Of a stretch of DNA of 10,315 nt, positions 1 through 7,393 are shown piece after piece (the stretch's first letter is position 1; each line of letters begins with the position of its first letter). A model generated the notes under the pieces. The model worked only from the letters and a program-made list of their open reading frames with translations. It did not search any database and had not been told where the DNA came from. Source of the DNA: Elusimicrobia bacterium RIFOXYB2_FULL_48_7 (GTDB taxonomy: Bacteria > Elusimicrobiota > Endomicrobiia > CG1-02-37-114 > XYA2-FULL-39-19); assembly GCA_001800495.1 (NCBI GenBank), contig MGVM01000220.1, positions 10,729 to 21,043 on the forward strand, in the 5' to 3' direction. The position numbers and the translations under genes are program-made.

Positions 1-480
1 ATGATTGATACAGGTTTAGTGGATGTAATCATTTCTGTTGGAACTAATATGTTCTTAAATGCAACTCTTTCCTGTACCTTATGGTTTTTTGATAAAAGCA
101 AGGCCGGAACGCCAAGACAAAACAAAATTCTTTTTATCAACGCGCAGGATATCTTTACTGAAATAGACCGCGCTCATAGCACCTGGACAGATGAACAAAT
201 ACAGGAAATTGCTGGTATTGTACGCAGATATCGCTCAGAAGATGGTTGTGGAAAATATAAGGACATTAAGGGCAGATGCAAAGTTGCCTCGCTCGATGAC
301 ATTCGCGTCAATGATTATTCACTCAATCCCGGGCGTTATGTGGAGATTGTTGAAAAAGAAATGGATAACGTAGATTTTGAAAAACGTATGAAAGAACTGA
401 TGGGTGAATTTACCACTCTTACCAAAGAGGCCTATGTATTAGAAAAGAAAATCGCAGATGATTGGAACAAAATATTATGA
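1..480 (+). CDS. hsdM: Type I restriction-modification DNA methyltransferase subunit HsdM, C-terminal part (5' truncated by window edge)
   Basis: HsdM is the N6-adenine methyltransferase subunit of type I restriction-modification complexes; with HsdS it methylates the host recognition site and it is also part of the restriction enzyme. Only the last ~159 residues are in the window. The segment IDTGLVDVIISVGTNMF followed by LWFFDKSK matches the end of the family's catalytic domain, where an Id..vDaII..P.nlF stretch precedes a predicted lw.l.K. The ILFINAQDIF and NPGRYVEI stretches and a helical tail follow, as is usual for HsdM. The catalytic SAM-binding and NPPF/Y motifs of a ~500-residue HsdM would lie upstream. 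The ATG at position 1 is therefore most likely an internal methionine. The stop at 478-480 is followed 93 bp later by hsdS, as expected for an hsdM-hsdS operon. Confidence 0.88.
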   Translation: MIDTGLVDVIISVGTNMFLNATLSCTLWFFDKSKAGTPRQNKILFINAQDIFTEIDRAHSTWTDEQIQEIAGIVRRYRSEDGCGKYKDIKGRCKVASLDDIRVNDYSLNPGRYVEIVEKEMDNVDFEKRMKELMGEFTTLTKEAYVLEKKIADDWNKIL

Positions 481-545
481 ACCGTCCGCCTGCAAAAATA
501 TCGCCTCACAGAAAAAGGCAACAGTTGTTGAAAAATAAGGCATAA
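477..545 (+). CDS. Possible 22-codon ORF overlapping the hsdM stop by ATGA
   Basis: An ATG at 477-479 overlaps the hsdM stop codon in the arrangement ATGA and opens a 22-codon frame ending in TAA at 543-545, 27 bp before the hsdS start. The predicted peptide begins MNRPPAKISP and is rich in Lys and Arg. No clear Shine-Dalgarno sequence precedes it, so translation would depend on ribosomes terminating on hsdM. It could be a re-initiation peptide that carries ribosomes toward hsdS, the eroded remnant of a gene, or chance. The only support is its position, which copies the ATGA junctions seen at the next two gene borders. Confidence 0.2.
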   Translation: MNRPPAKISPHRKRQQLLKNKA

Positions 546-556
546 AAATCATCTTA

Positions 557-565
557 GAAGAAGGG
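557..565 (+). promoter_or_regulatory. Ribosome binding site supporting the TTG start of hsdS
   Basis: GAAGAAGGG at 557-565 is a good Shine-Dalgarno match. It is followed by 7 bp and then TTG at 573. The nearest in-frame ATG (585) would be 19 bp away, so this site decides for the TTG start. Confidence 0.6.
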
Positions 566-572
566 TATGTAA

Positions 573-1805
573 TTGGGTGTATCAATGGTATGGCAAAATA
601 AGAAATTAAAGAATATAACTACCAAAATTGGCAGCGGTGCAACTCCAAATGGCGGACAGTCATCATATAAAAAAGACGGCACACCTCTGATTAGAAGTTT
701 AAATGTTTATGATTTAAGCTTTGAGAGAAATGATTTGGCTTTTATCGATGATGATCAAGCAGGGCAATTAGCGAATGTAGAAGTCAAAGAGGGAGATGTT
801 TTATTAAATATTACCGGTGCATCAGTTTGTAGGTGTACAGCTGTCCCGAATGATCTTGTGCCTGCTAGAGTTAATCAGCATGTATCGATTATAAGAGCCG
901 ACAGAATAAATCTTGACGGAAAATATTTAAAGTATGTTTTGGTTTCATTTCCTTACAAAAAACAGCTTTTAGGCCTTGCAAGAACTGGTGCGACTAGAGA
1001 AGCTTTGACAAAGACTGACATTGAAGAGTTTGAAATCAACCTGCCATCTCTTGAAGTTCAAACCGGTATTGCATCTGTTCTTTCTACCTATGACGACCTA
1101 ATCGAAGTAAACGAAAAACGTATTAAGATTTTGGAAGAAATAGCTCAACGGCTTTATACCGAGTGGTTCGTAAAATTCAAATTCCCTGGCCATGAAAAAG
1201 TCCGCATGGTAGATAGTGGAACAGAATATGGCCTAATCCCTGAAGGTTGGGAAGTGAAGAGGCTTGGAGATTTTACAAATATAACAATGGGGCAATCCCC
1301 TATATCAGAGCATTATAATCAGGATAAAGTCGGTTTTCCATTTCATCAAGGCGTTGCTGATTTTGGAAATTTATATCCAATGGATAGAGTTTATTCAACT
1401 CATGGCAATAAGTTTGCAGAAAAGGACGATCTGCTTTTCAGTGTTCGGGCTCCCGTTGGTCGGATAAATATCTCAAACAAAAAAATCATTCTTGGTCGTG
1501 GTTTGTGCGCTATTCAGCATATAAATTCCTTGCAGGTACTGCTTTTTCTTATGTTTACCCAAAGATTTACCGAGAAGGATATGATAGGCAATGGCGCTAT
1601 TTACAAATCGGTTAATAAGAACGAAATTGAAGGACTAAAGTTTTTATGCGCCACAGATAAATTGGCCACTAGTTTTGAAGAAATGGTAAAGTTCTATTAT
1701 GAGGAAATCGAAAGACTTACCTTATTGGATGAGAATTTGCAGAAAACTCGCGACCTTTTAATTCCAAAATTGGTCAATGGGAAACGGGAACTGAAATATT
1801 TATGA
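573..1805 (+). CDS. hsdS: Type I restriction-modification specificity subunit HsdS
   Basis: HsdS recognises the bipartite target sequence and holds two HsdM subunits (and HsdR) on DNA. The 410 residues show the two-repeat plan of the family. TRD1 covers about residues 9-155, with GSGATPNGG near its start, NITGASVCR at 79-87 and NQHV at 101-104. A central conserved helix at about 158-200 contains YDDLIEVNEKRIKILEEIAQ. TRD2 runs from about 220 (GLIPEGWEV) to 355. A distal conserved helix at about 367-405 ends in KTRDLLIPKLVNGK. The chosen start is TTG at 573, because GAAGAAGGG at 557-565 lies 7 bp upstream. The in-frame ATG at 585 is too far from this ribosome binding site. The stop overlaps the following ATPase gene by ATGA. 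The recognition sequence cannot be read from the protein by eye. Confidence 0.93.
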   Translation: MGVSMVWQNKKLKNITTKIGSGATPNGGQSSYKKDGTPLIRSLNVYDLSFERNDLAFIDDDQAGQLANVEVKEGDVLLNITGASVCRCTAVPNDLVPARVNQHVSIIRADRINLDGKYLKYVLVSFPYKKQLLGLARTGATREALTKTDIEEFEINLPSLEVQTGIASVLSTYDDLIEVNEKRIKILEEIAQRLYTEWFVKFKFPGHEKVRMVDSGTEYGLIPEGWEVKRLGDFTNITMGQSPISEHYNQDKVGFPFHQGVADFGNLYPMDRVYSTHGNKFAEKDDLLFSVRAPVGRINISNKKIILGRGLCAIQHINSLQVLLFLMFTQRFTEKDMIGNGAIYKSVNKNEIEGLKFLCATDKLATSFEEMVKFYYEEIERLTLLDENLQKTRDLLIPKLVNGKRELKYL

Positions 1806-3259
1806 TGAAAATAGAAAAAGTGACAGTTGAAAATTATAAAATTTACAAAGGGGTTCATGACTTTGATTTTAATGGCAAATTAGTGTTATTTGTGGGTGAG
1901 AACAATACTGGTAAATCAACACTTTTTGAGGTAATTAACTTTATTAAATCAGGTCTGCCGAAAGAAAAGGACATCTCAGATATAAGAAATAAGTTTTCCG
2001 CAAAAACTGATCCGGTTAGTTGCACTATTAAATTTACTGGACAGATCAAACAGGTTATAAGGGATTTCTCTGAGCCAAAATATGAAAAATATGTGGTAGT
2101 AGATAAAAATAATTTAGAGACACTTACTATACAGCGATCTTCAAAGGAAAGAACAATCAAACAGAATGGAAAGGATGTTAAATTGGATATTAAAAAAATA
2201 ACAATTTGGAATCCTGAACTGAATCAATTTGAGAATCCATCGGGGATTGATACAGTGATCAGTACTCTTTTTGAAACTCAATTTGTGTGGGCTGATACGG
2301 ATCCTTCTGATGTTTCTGATTTCGGTGCTACTAAGATATGCGGTCGTCTATTAACTGCGGCTGCCGGTGATTTTTTCAAAAGCGAACAATGGAATAAATT
2401 TAGTGAAATCCATAAAGAAACATTTCATGGAGACATCGATAGCTTAAGTAAACGTACGCAGATTATTGAAGAAAGAATTAATGATATATTAGCGTCACAA
2501 TATGGAAAAGCCGACATTCATTTCAATTTTTCATTACCAGAACCATCAATATTTTACAAAGCTGGAGAAATATTCGTTAATGATGGTGTGGATACAAAGT
2601 TAAATGACAAAGGAACAGGTATGCAACGGGCAGTTGCTTTGGCTATGATTCAAGTTTATGCTCAAAGTATATCCGCACATCCAAGTGATTCTGAAAAATC
2701 AAAACCACTTTTCTTTTTTATTGATGAACCAGAAACCTGCCTTCATCCAAAAGCCCAACAAAATCTTTTAAGAGCATTGGTTGAAATATCGCAAATACGT
2801 CAAGTGTTCATTTCAACGCATTCACCATATTTCTTGGGTAACTTTGATGCTACGAATCAAGATCTGATAATTTTTAATCGAGAGAATGACAATGTAAGAA
2901 TAACACCGTCAAAAATGTTAAATCTATTTGATTGTGGTCCTTCGTTGGGACAAATAAACTACAAAGCATACAATCTCTGTACAATAGAATTTCATAATGA
3001 ACTTTATGGTTATTTGCAAGAAAACGAGCAGAAATATTATGAAAGAGATATTGAACAATATTTTGAAACAAAAGGCATTAAAAAGAATAAACAGTGGGTC
3101 TGCTTACAAAAAGGAATAGCAGCTCCATCTAAGGATGTGACTCTGATGACTTTTATAAGAAATACAATTCATCATCCAGAAAACCGTCAGAATCCCAATT
3201 TTACAGATCAGGAATTGAAAGACTCAATTGAAATGATGATGGCATTGATAAATAAATGA
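1802..3259 (+). CDS. AAA/ABC-type ATPase with C-terminal HEPN-like RNxxHH motif, embedded between hsdS and hsdR
   Basis: This 485-residue protein has a RecF/OLD-like ATPase core: an N-terminal strand pair (KIEKVTVENYKIYKG), Walker A GENNTGKST at 32-40, a signature-like KGTGMQR at 270-276, Walker B LFFFIDEPE at 303-311 and an H-loop STHS at 338-341. It has no long coiled coil or CxxC zinc hook, so it is not a RloC or Rad50 type, and no TOPRIM motif is visible, which argues against a classical OLD nuclease. The last ~100 residues look helical and contain RNTIHH at 453-458 followed by PEN, which fits the Rx4-6H catalytic signature of HEPN ribonucleases. PrrC and RloC, anticodon nucleases linked to type I systems, also join an ABC ATPase to a HEPN-type nuclease. 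The ATGA overlaps with hsdS and hsdR indicate tight co-expression. The inferred role is an RNase effector controlled by the restriction complex. A plain accessory ATPase is the alternative. Confidence 0.8.
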   Translation: MMKIEKVTVENYKIYKGVHDFDFNGKLVLFVGENNTGKSTLFEVINFIKSGLPKEKDISDIRNKFSAKTDPVSCTIKFTGQIKQVIRDFSEPKYEKYVVVDKNNLETLTIQRSSKERTIKQNGKDVKLDIKKITIWNPELNQFENPSGIDTVISTLFETQFVWADTDPSDVSDFGATKICGRLLTAAAGDFFKSEQWNKFSEIHKETFHGDIDSLSKRTQIIEERINDILASQYGKADIHFNFSLPEPSIFYKAGEIFVNDGVDTKLNDKGTGMQRAVALAMIQVYAQSISAHPSDSEKSKPLFFFIDEPETCLHPKAQQNLLRALVEISQIRQVFISTHSPYFLGNFDATNQDLIIFNRENDNVRITPSKMLNLFDCGPSLGQINYKAYNLCTIEFHNELYGYLQENEQKYYERDIEQYFETKGIKKNKQWVCLQKGIAAPSKDVTLMTFIRNTIHHPENRQNPNFTDQELKDSIEMMMALINK

Positions 3260-6200
3260 ACCCATTTTCCGAAGACAATTTAGTTGAACAAACTGTCATT
3301 AAACTCATCAAAGAAGTATGGGATGATGAGGCGTGTCATATTAACGCCTATACGGATACTGAAGATGCTCGCCTGGGCCGAGAACACCAGGGTGAAGTGG
3401 TTTTAACAAAGTTCCTTCTGCCTGTACTAAAAAAGCTTAACCCCAGCCTGCCTCAAGACGCGCTTAAGCAAGCCGTAGATCAGCTTACACGTGACCGGTC
3501 GCATTTGAGTTTAGTTAATGCCAATCATGAGGTTTATAATATCTTGCGTGATGGAGCAACTGTAAATGTGCCCAGGGCTGATGGCGCAAGTGATACTGAG
3601 CGTGTAAAATTCCTTGATTTTAATACCCCATCAGAAAATCACTTCTTATGTGTTTCCCAGTTTTGGGTAGTTGGCGATATGTATACCCGCAGGCCGGATA
3701 TAGTGCTGTTTGTAAATGGCATTCCGCTGATGCTCTTGGAATTAAAGGCTTCTCACAAGAGCCTTGTTGACGCTTATCGCGATAATCTACGTGACTATAA
3801 AACTACAATACCAAAACTGTTTTGGTACAACATGGGCATAATTATTTCTAACGGCATTGAAAATAAGTTTGGTTCACTCACTTCGCCGTTTGAGTATTTC
3901 AATGAATGGAAAAAAGCGGATAGCGAAGAAGATGTGCCGAAAACAGATTTAGCTACAATGATTCGCGGGGTATGCGCCAAAGAGCGAATGATGGATATCT
4001 TTGAGAGTTTTATTCTGTTTGATGAATCGTTAGGAGGAGTCAAAAAGATTATTTCCAGGTATTTTCAATATTTCGGGGTAAATCGCGCATTTGGAAGTGT
4101 TCTGCATCGTAAAGATAACCAGGGAAAACTCGGGGTGTTCTGGCATACCCAGGGTTCCGGAAAATCGTACTCAATGGTATTTTTGTCGCAAAAAGTATTT
4201 AGAAAAATATCCATGAGTTTCACTTTTGTAATTGTTACTGACCGCGGGGATCTTGACCGCCAGGCATATAAGAACTTTTCTACTGTTGGCGCAGTGTATG
4301 AAAAGGAAGTTCAAGCGGAAAGCATTGTTCATCTTCACGATCTTCTATCGGAAGACCATCGCCAGATATTCACCACTATTCAGAAGTTTCAGGATATTAC
4401 CGGCGCAATTTCAAACAGGGATGATATCATTGTAATGACTGATGAAGCCCACCGCACTCAATATGACCGCATGGCCCAAAATATGCGCAAAGCATTGCCT
4501 AAAGCGTCATTTATTGGGTTTACAGGAACGCCCCTGATGGCAGAAGGCGAGGAAAAAACCAGGGAAACATTTGGCAATTATGTTTCTGTGTATAACTTTG
4601 GGCAATCCGTATCGGATGGCGCTACTGTCCCGCTTTATTACGAGAATCGAGTGCCGCGGCTTGAGAATGTAAATGAGAATCTCGAAAGAGACCTAGGAAA
4701 GGTAATGGACTTTTATGACCTCAATGATGAAGAAGAGGAGAAGCTTGAAACGGAATTTTCTACTTTTTATCATTTAGTAACGCGTGAAGACCGGCTTAAC
4801 GCGGTCGCGCGGGATATTGTGGAGCATTTTGTAGGGCGCGGATATAATGGCAAGGCGATGGTCGTTTCTGTAGACAAAAAGACAGCAGTTCGCATGTACA
4901 TCAAGGTGAAGGCTGAATGGGAACGCTATATAGGCAAACTTCGAATGGATTTAACCCGCGCTAAAGATGAACGGGAACGTGATAAAATTTTGGAGCAGCT
5001 TGATAAACATGAAAATGTGGATATGGCAGTTATGGTAAGCCAAAGCCAAAATGAAATAGCCGACCTTGAACCCTTTGAAATTGACATGAGGCCCTTGAGA
5101 GAAAGAATTATCAAGGGAAATCTTGAGGAAGAATTTAAAAAACCCGAAGGTAATTTGAGGGTTGTGTTTGTATGCGCAATGTGGATGACTGGTTTTGATG
5201 TGCCAAACCTTTCAACATTATATTTAGATAAACCTCTTAAAAATCATACCCTCATGCAGGCCATTGCCCGCGCTAATCGCGTAGCCGAAGGGAAAACTAA
5301 TGGTTTAATTGTGGATTACATAGGGGTGTTTCGTAATATTGAGCGGGCGCTCGCGATTTATGCGTCCACTAAGGGCCATGAAGATGACGAAATTATTCGA
5401 GATAAAGAGGAGCTTGTCGGCAACCTTAAGGAATTATTTGAGGAAACAAAGATATTTTTAAAAGGCGAACAAATTGAGCTTAAAGAGCTTTTGAAAGCAT
5501 CTGCCGAAGATAAGTTACGCCTGCTTGAAAGGTATGCCAATACGATTGTTGGCCAACCTGACAAGAAAAAGGTGTTTCTAAATCTGTCTAGTGACCTGAA
5601 TACCGCCTATAAATCGGTGTTACCGGATCCAGCTGCTGAGAATTATTACGATGAAGTCACCGCTGTGCGGGTAATCGCTTCTCGTGTGCGGTATGTTGGA
5701 GCTCAAAGTGTCGATGTGTCGCAAGTCAAAAAAGACCTGGAGGATTTACTCGATCGGTCTATACAAGCCGGTGAATATGTTATACCCCAATATAAGCGAG
5801 TTAAGGATTTGAGTTCCCTTGATGCTGACGCTTTACGTAAGTTTTTTGAGGGTTTGGAGAACAAAAATCTTCAGGTGGAGAGTTTGTGCGCTGAGCTGGA
5901 AAAGAAAATCGCTGATATGGTGAAACGCAATAAAAAGCGAGCCAGATTTATGGAACGGTTGAATGCGATTTTGCATGAATATAACAATGGCGCACATGAT
6001 ATTGATCAGCTTTTTGATGACCTTATTGATTTAGCAAAAAGCTTAAACAATGAAGAACAGCGTACAGTTAAGGAAAACCTGACTGAAGAAGAGCTGGCAA
6101 TTTTTGATTTACTGCTCAAAGAAAATCTTAACCCGGAAGAAACGGAAAAAGTCCGGGAGGTAGCTCGCGGGTTAATTGTTAAACTAAAGATGGAAAAACT

Positions 6201-6378
6201 TGTGAGTGACTGGAGAGAATGGGAATCAACAAGGGCAGGAGTTAAAACCACAATATTTGACATTCTTTATAAGGACCTTCCGGAGCCGGCATATCTTGAA
6301 ACAGAATGTGAAACAAGAGGCCTTGAGGTGTATAACTTCGTGTATGAGCATTATAAAGACGCGAATAATTTTATATAA
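3256..6378 (+). CDS. hsdR: Type I restriction enzyme, motor and nuclease subunit HsdR
   Basis: HsdR is the ATP-dependent DNA translocase and endonuclease of type I enzymes: it reels in DNA from unmethylated sites and cuts at a distance. The length (1040 residues) is normal for the family. The N-terminal PD-(D/E)xK nuclease is visible as RPDIVLF at 146-152 and LELK at 161-164, giving D148, E162 and K164. The SF2 helicase motor follows: Walker A TQGSGKS at 298-304, DEAH at 396-399, motif III TGTP at 423-426, motif V TGFDVP at 645-650 and motif VI QAIARANR at 668-675. The remaining ~330 residues are a charged, helical C-terminal region that would dock to the methylase core. The ATG overlaps the ATPase stop codon as ATGA. 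No frameshift or missing catalytic residue is seen, so the enzyme appears intact. Confidence 0.96.
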   Translation: MNPFSEDNLVEQTVIKLIKEVWDDEACHINAYTDTEDARLGREHQGEVVLTKFLLPVLKKLNPSLPQDALKQAVDQLTRDRSHLSLVNANHEVYNILRDGATVNVPRADGASDTERVKFLDFNTPSENHFLCVSQFWVVGDMYTRRPDIVLFVNGIPLMLLELKASHKSLVDAYRDNLRDYKTTIPKLFWYNMGIIISNGIENKFGSLTSPFEYFNEWKKADSEEDVPKTDLATMIRGVCAKERMMDIFESFILFDESLGGVKKIISRYFQYFGVNRAFGSVLHRKDNQGKLGVFWHTQGSGKSYSMVFLSQKVFRKISMSFTFVIVTDRGDLDRQAYKNFSTVGAVYEKEVQAESIVHLHDLLSEDHRQIFTTIQKFQDITGAISNRDDIIVMTDEAHRTQYDRMAQNMRKALPKASFIGFTGTPLMAEGEEKTRETFGNYVSVYNFGQSVSDGATVPLYYENRVPRLENVNENLERDLGKVMDFYDLNDEEEEKLETEFSTFYHLVTREDRLNAVARDIVEHFVGRGYNGKAMVVSVDKKTAVRMYIKVKAEWERYIGKLRMDLTRAKDERERDKILEQLDKHENVDMAVMVSQSQNEIADLEPFEIDMRPLRERIIKGNLEEEFKKPEGNLRVVFVCAMWMTGFDVPNLSTLYLDKPLKNHTLMQAIARANRVAEGKTNGLIVDYIGVFRNIERALAIYASTKGHEDDEIIRDKEELVGNLKELFEETKIFLKGEQIELKELLKASAEDKLRLLERYANTIVGQPDKKKVFLNLSSDLNTAYKSVLPDPAAENYYDEVTAVRVIASRVRYVGAQSVDVSQVKKDLEDLLDRSIQAGEYVIPQYKRVKDLSSLDADALRKFFEGLENKNLQVESLCAELEKKIADMVKRNKKRARFMERLNAILHEYNNGAHDIDQLFDDLIDLAKSLNNEEQRTVKENLTEEELAIFDLLLKENLNPEETEKVREVARGLIVKLKMEKLVSDWREWESTRAGVKTTIFDILYKDLPEPAYLETECETRGLEVYNFVYEHYKDANNFI

Positions 6379-6409
6379 CATTAAACTGTGGTGTGATTGG
6401 TGTCAGGTC

Positions 6410-6440
6410 TAAACTATTGACAAAATATATCAATAGTTTA
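6410..6440. repeat. Perfect 11-bp inverted repeat downstream of hsdR
   Basis: TAAACTATTGA (6410-6420) and TCAATAGTTTA (6430-6440) are perfect reverse complements separated by 9 bp. A run of T is largely lacking after the right arm (AACTTTTCCC), so this is at best a weak terminator for the hsd operon. TTGACA at 6417-6422 lies partly in the left arm, and TAAACT at 6439-6444 is a possible -10 after a 16-bp spacer. The repeat could therefore be an operator over a promoter for the next gene. Which role is real cannot be decided from sequence. Confidence 0.5.
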
Positions 6441-6501
6441 AACTTTTCCCACTGAACTGTCTAAATTTGTGAAAAATTAATAGTATGGAAAACAAATTTC
6501 T

Positions 6502-6527
6502 TTAATTTCTGGGGACACAATTCTTAT
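6502..6527 (+). repeat. Dispersed repeat, copy A (diverged)
   Basis: TTAATTTCTGGGGACACAAT and the following TCTTAT match copies B (8160-8186) and C (10186-10211). The GGGGACACAAT core is identical, and there are a few differences plus one inserted base on the flanks. It lies between the hsd operon and the next gene in the same orientation as the other copies. The motif resembles short repeats that accompany IS200/REP-type transposases, but no transposase is in the window. Confidence 0.7.
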
Positions 6528-6534
6528 AACGAGG

Positions 6535-6552
6535 TTCCCGTTTGCACGGGAA
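6535..6552. repeat. Short hairpin repeat (TTCCCGT/ACGGGAA)
   Basis: TTCCCGT (6535-6541), TTGC loop and ACGGGAA (6546-6552) form a perfect 7-bp stem, followed by TGACAAAGGA. This is the pattern of the dispersed 'ttcccg…cgggaatgaca' hairpin repeats found in many bacterial genomes. The tail of the element supplies the AAAGGA ribosome binding site of the gene that starts at 6572. Confidence 0.7.
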
Positions 6553-6571
6553 TGACAAAGGACGTAAATAT

Positions 6572-7321
6572 ATGAAAAAAATACTTTTTGTTGAAGAAAT
6601 CCCGAAAATAAACACAAATATTATTGCTTTACTTCAAAAGACTTATATTATCCATCAGGCCTCGAGTGTTGACCAGGCCAAAAACAAACTCAAGAATAAC
6701 AAATATAGCCTGATAATATTGGAATATAATTTGCCTGGGTTTAAGAGTATTGAATTCCTTCAAGAAGTAAGAATTAAATATAATAAATTACCAGTTTTAT
6801 TTATGACTTCATTTCCAACAATTGATAATTTTACAAAAGCGCTGAACCTGGGTGTCAGTATGCTTGAGTCAAAGCCAATAGATCATTATCTAATTAACGA
6901 TAGGATAAATTACCTCATTAATAATCATAAAATGAGAATTCCATACGAGATGTACGATATAAAACCAAGATTCACTTATGATGAACATATAACAAATACA
7001 ATGCTCAGTGATATCAGGACGTGTAATAAGAGGACAAGCAAGGTAATTGCAGATTTAAATCATTGGGATCATAAAGGTGTAGCTCGGTGTTTTGAAAATA
7101 CTATGAAAATGACAGTTGAAGATTATAGTATCCTTCTTAATGTGCTACAAGCCAAAGAATCTATTGACCGCTACGGAAAACATTATTCCAAGCTTTACTA
7201 CATCTATGGATTCAAAAGAAAGTGGTTTTTCAACAAATGTTTCAAGAAATACATAGGTATGACTCCAGAACAATATATGAATAAAGTTGAGATTAGCAGA
7301 TCCCTGCCTTCGCAGGGATGA
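6572..7321 (+). CDS. Orphan response-regulator-like protein: degenerate receiver domain plus AraC-type DNA-binding domain
   Basis: Residues 1-120 of this 249-residue protein read as a CheY-like receiver: ILFVEE at 4-9, LIILEYNLPG at 47-56, MTS at 78-80 and KP at 101-102. The phosphoacceptor position, normally Asp before Y.LPG, is Glu51, and the usual acidic pair is Glu8-Glu9. Phosphorylation is therefore doubtful and a constitutive, phosphomimetic state is possible. Residues ~145-236 resemble an AraC-family domain, with a weak first helix-turn-helix and a clear second one ending YGFKRKWFFNKCFKKYIGMTPEQY. The start is ATG 6572, with AAAGGA at 6557-6562 nine bases upstream. A longer TTG start at 6542 would translate the hairpin repeat and is unlikely. 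The last few residues and the stop come from a hairpin repeat. No histidine kinase is nearby and targets are unknown. Confidence 0.75.
   Translation: MKKILFVEEIPKINTNIIALLQKTYIIHQASSVDQAKNKLKNNKYSLIILEYNLPGFKSIEFLQEVRIKYNKLPVLFMTSFPTIDNFTKALNLGVSMLESKPIDHYLINDRINYLINNHKMRIPYEMYDIKPRFTYDEHITNTMLSDIRTCNKRTSKVIADLNHWDHKGVARCFENTMKMTVEDYSILLNVLQAKESIDRYGKHYSKLYYIYGFKRKWFFNKCFKKYIGMTPEQYMNKVEISRSLPSQG
7299..7321. repeat. Short hairpin repeat (ATCCCTGC/GCAGGGAT), copy 1
   Basis: ATCCCTGC (7300-7307), CTTC loop and GCAGGGAT (7312-7319) form a perfect 8-bp stem. The 23 bp from GATCCC to GGGATGA are identical to the copy at 8403-8425. The TGA inside the repeat is the stop codon of the upstream response-regulator-like gene. 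A degenerate relative follows at about 7330-7370 (AGATCC…AGGATGACAAAGG). Confidence 0.8.
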
Positions 7322-7393
7322 CACAAAGAGAGATCCTTCTTTATAAACATCAAATGGTATCAGGATGACAAAGGAATAAGGGGAGTGAATCAA

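Noticed and set aside
1802..3259. Naming the ATPase prrC or rloC
   Set aside because: The location and RNxxHH motif are suggestive, but no PrrC-specific sequence signature or RloC zinc hook is visible, so the gene symbol is withheld.
6410..6445. Calling the inverted repeat a rho-independent terminator of the hsd operon
   Set aside because: The stem is A/T-rich and is followed by AACTTTTCCC rather than a proper T tract.
6542..6571. TTG 6542 as the start of the response-regulator-like gene
   Set aside because: The extra ten codons are translated from the hairpin repeat. ATG 6572 has a well-spaced AAAGGA and gives the normal receiver start MKKILFV.
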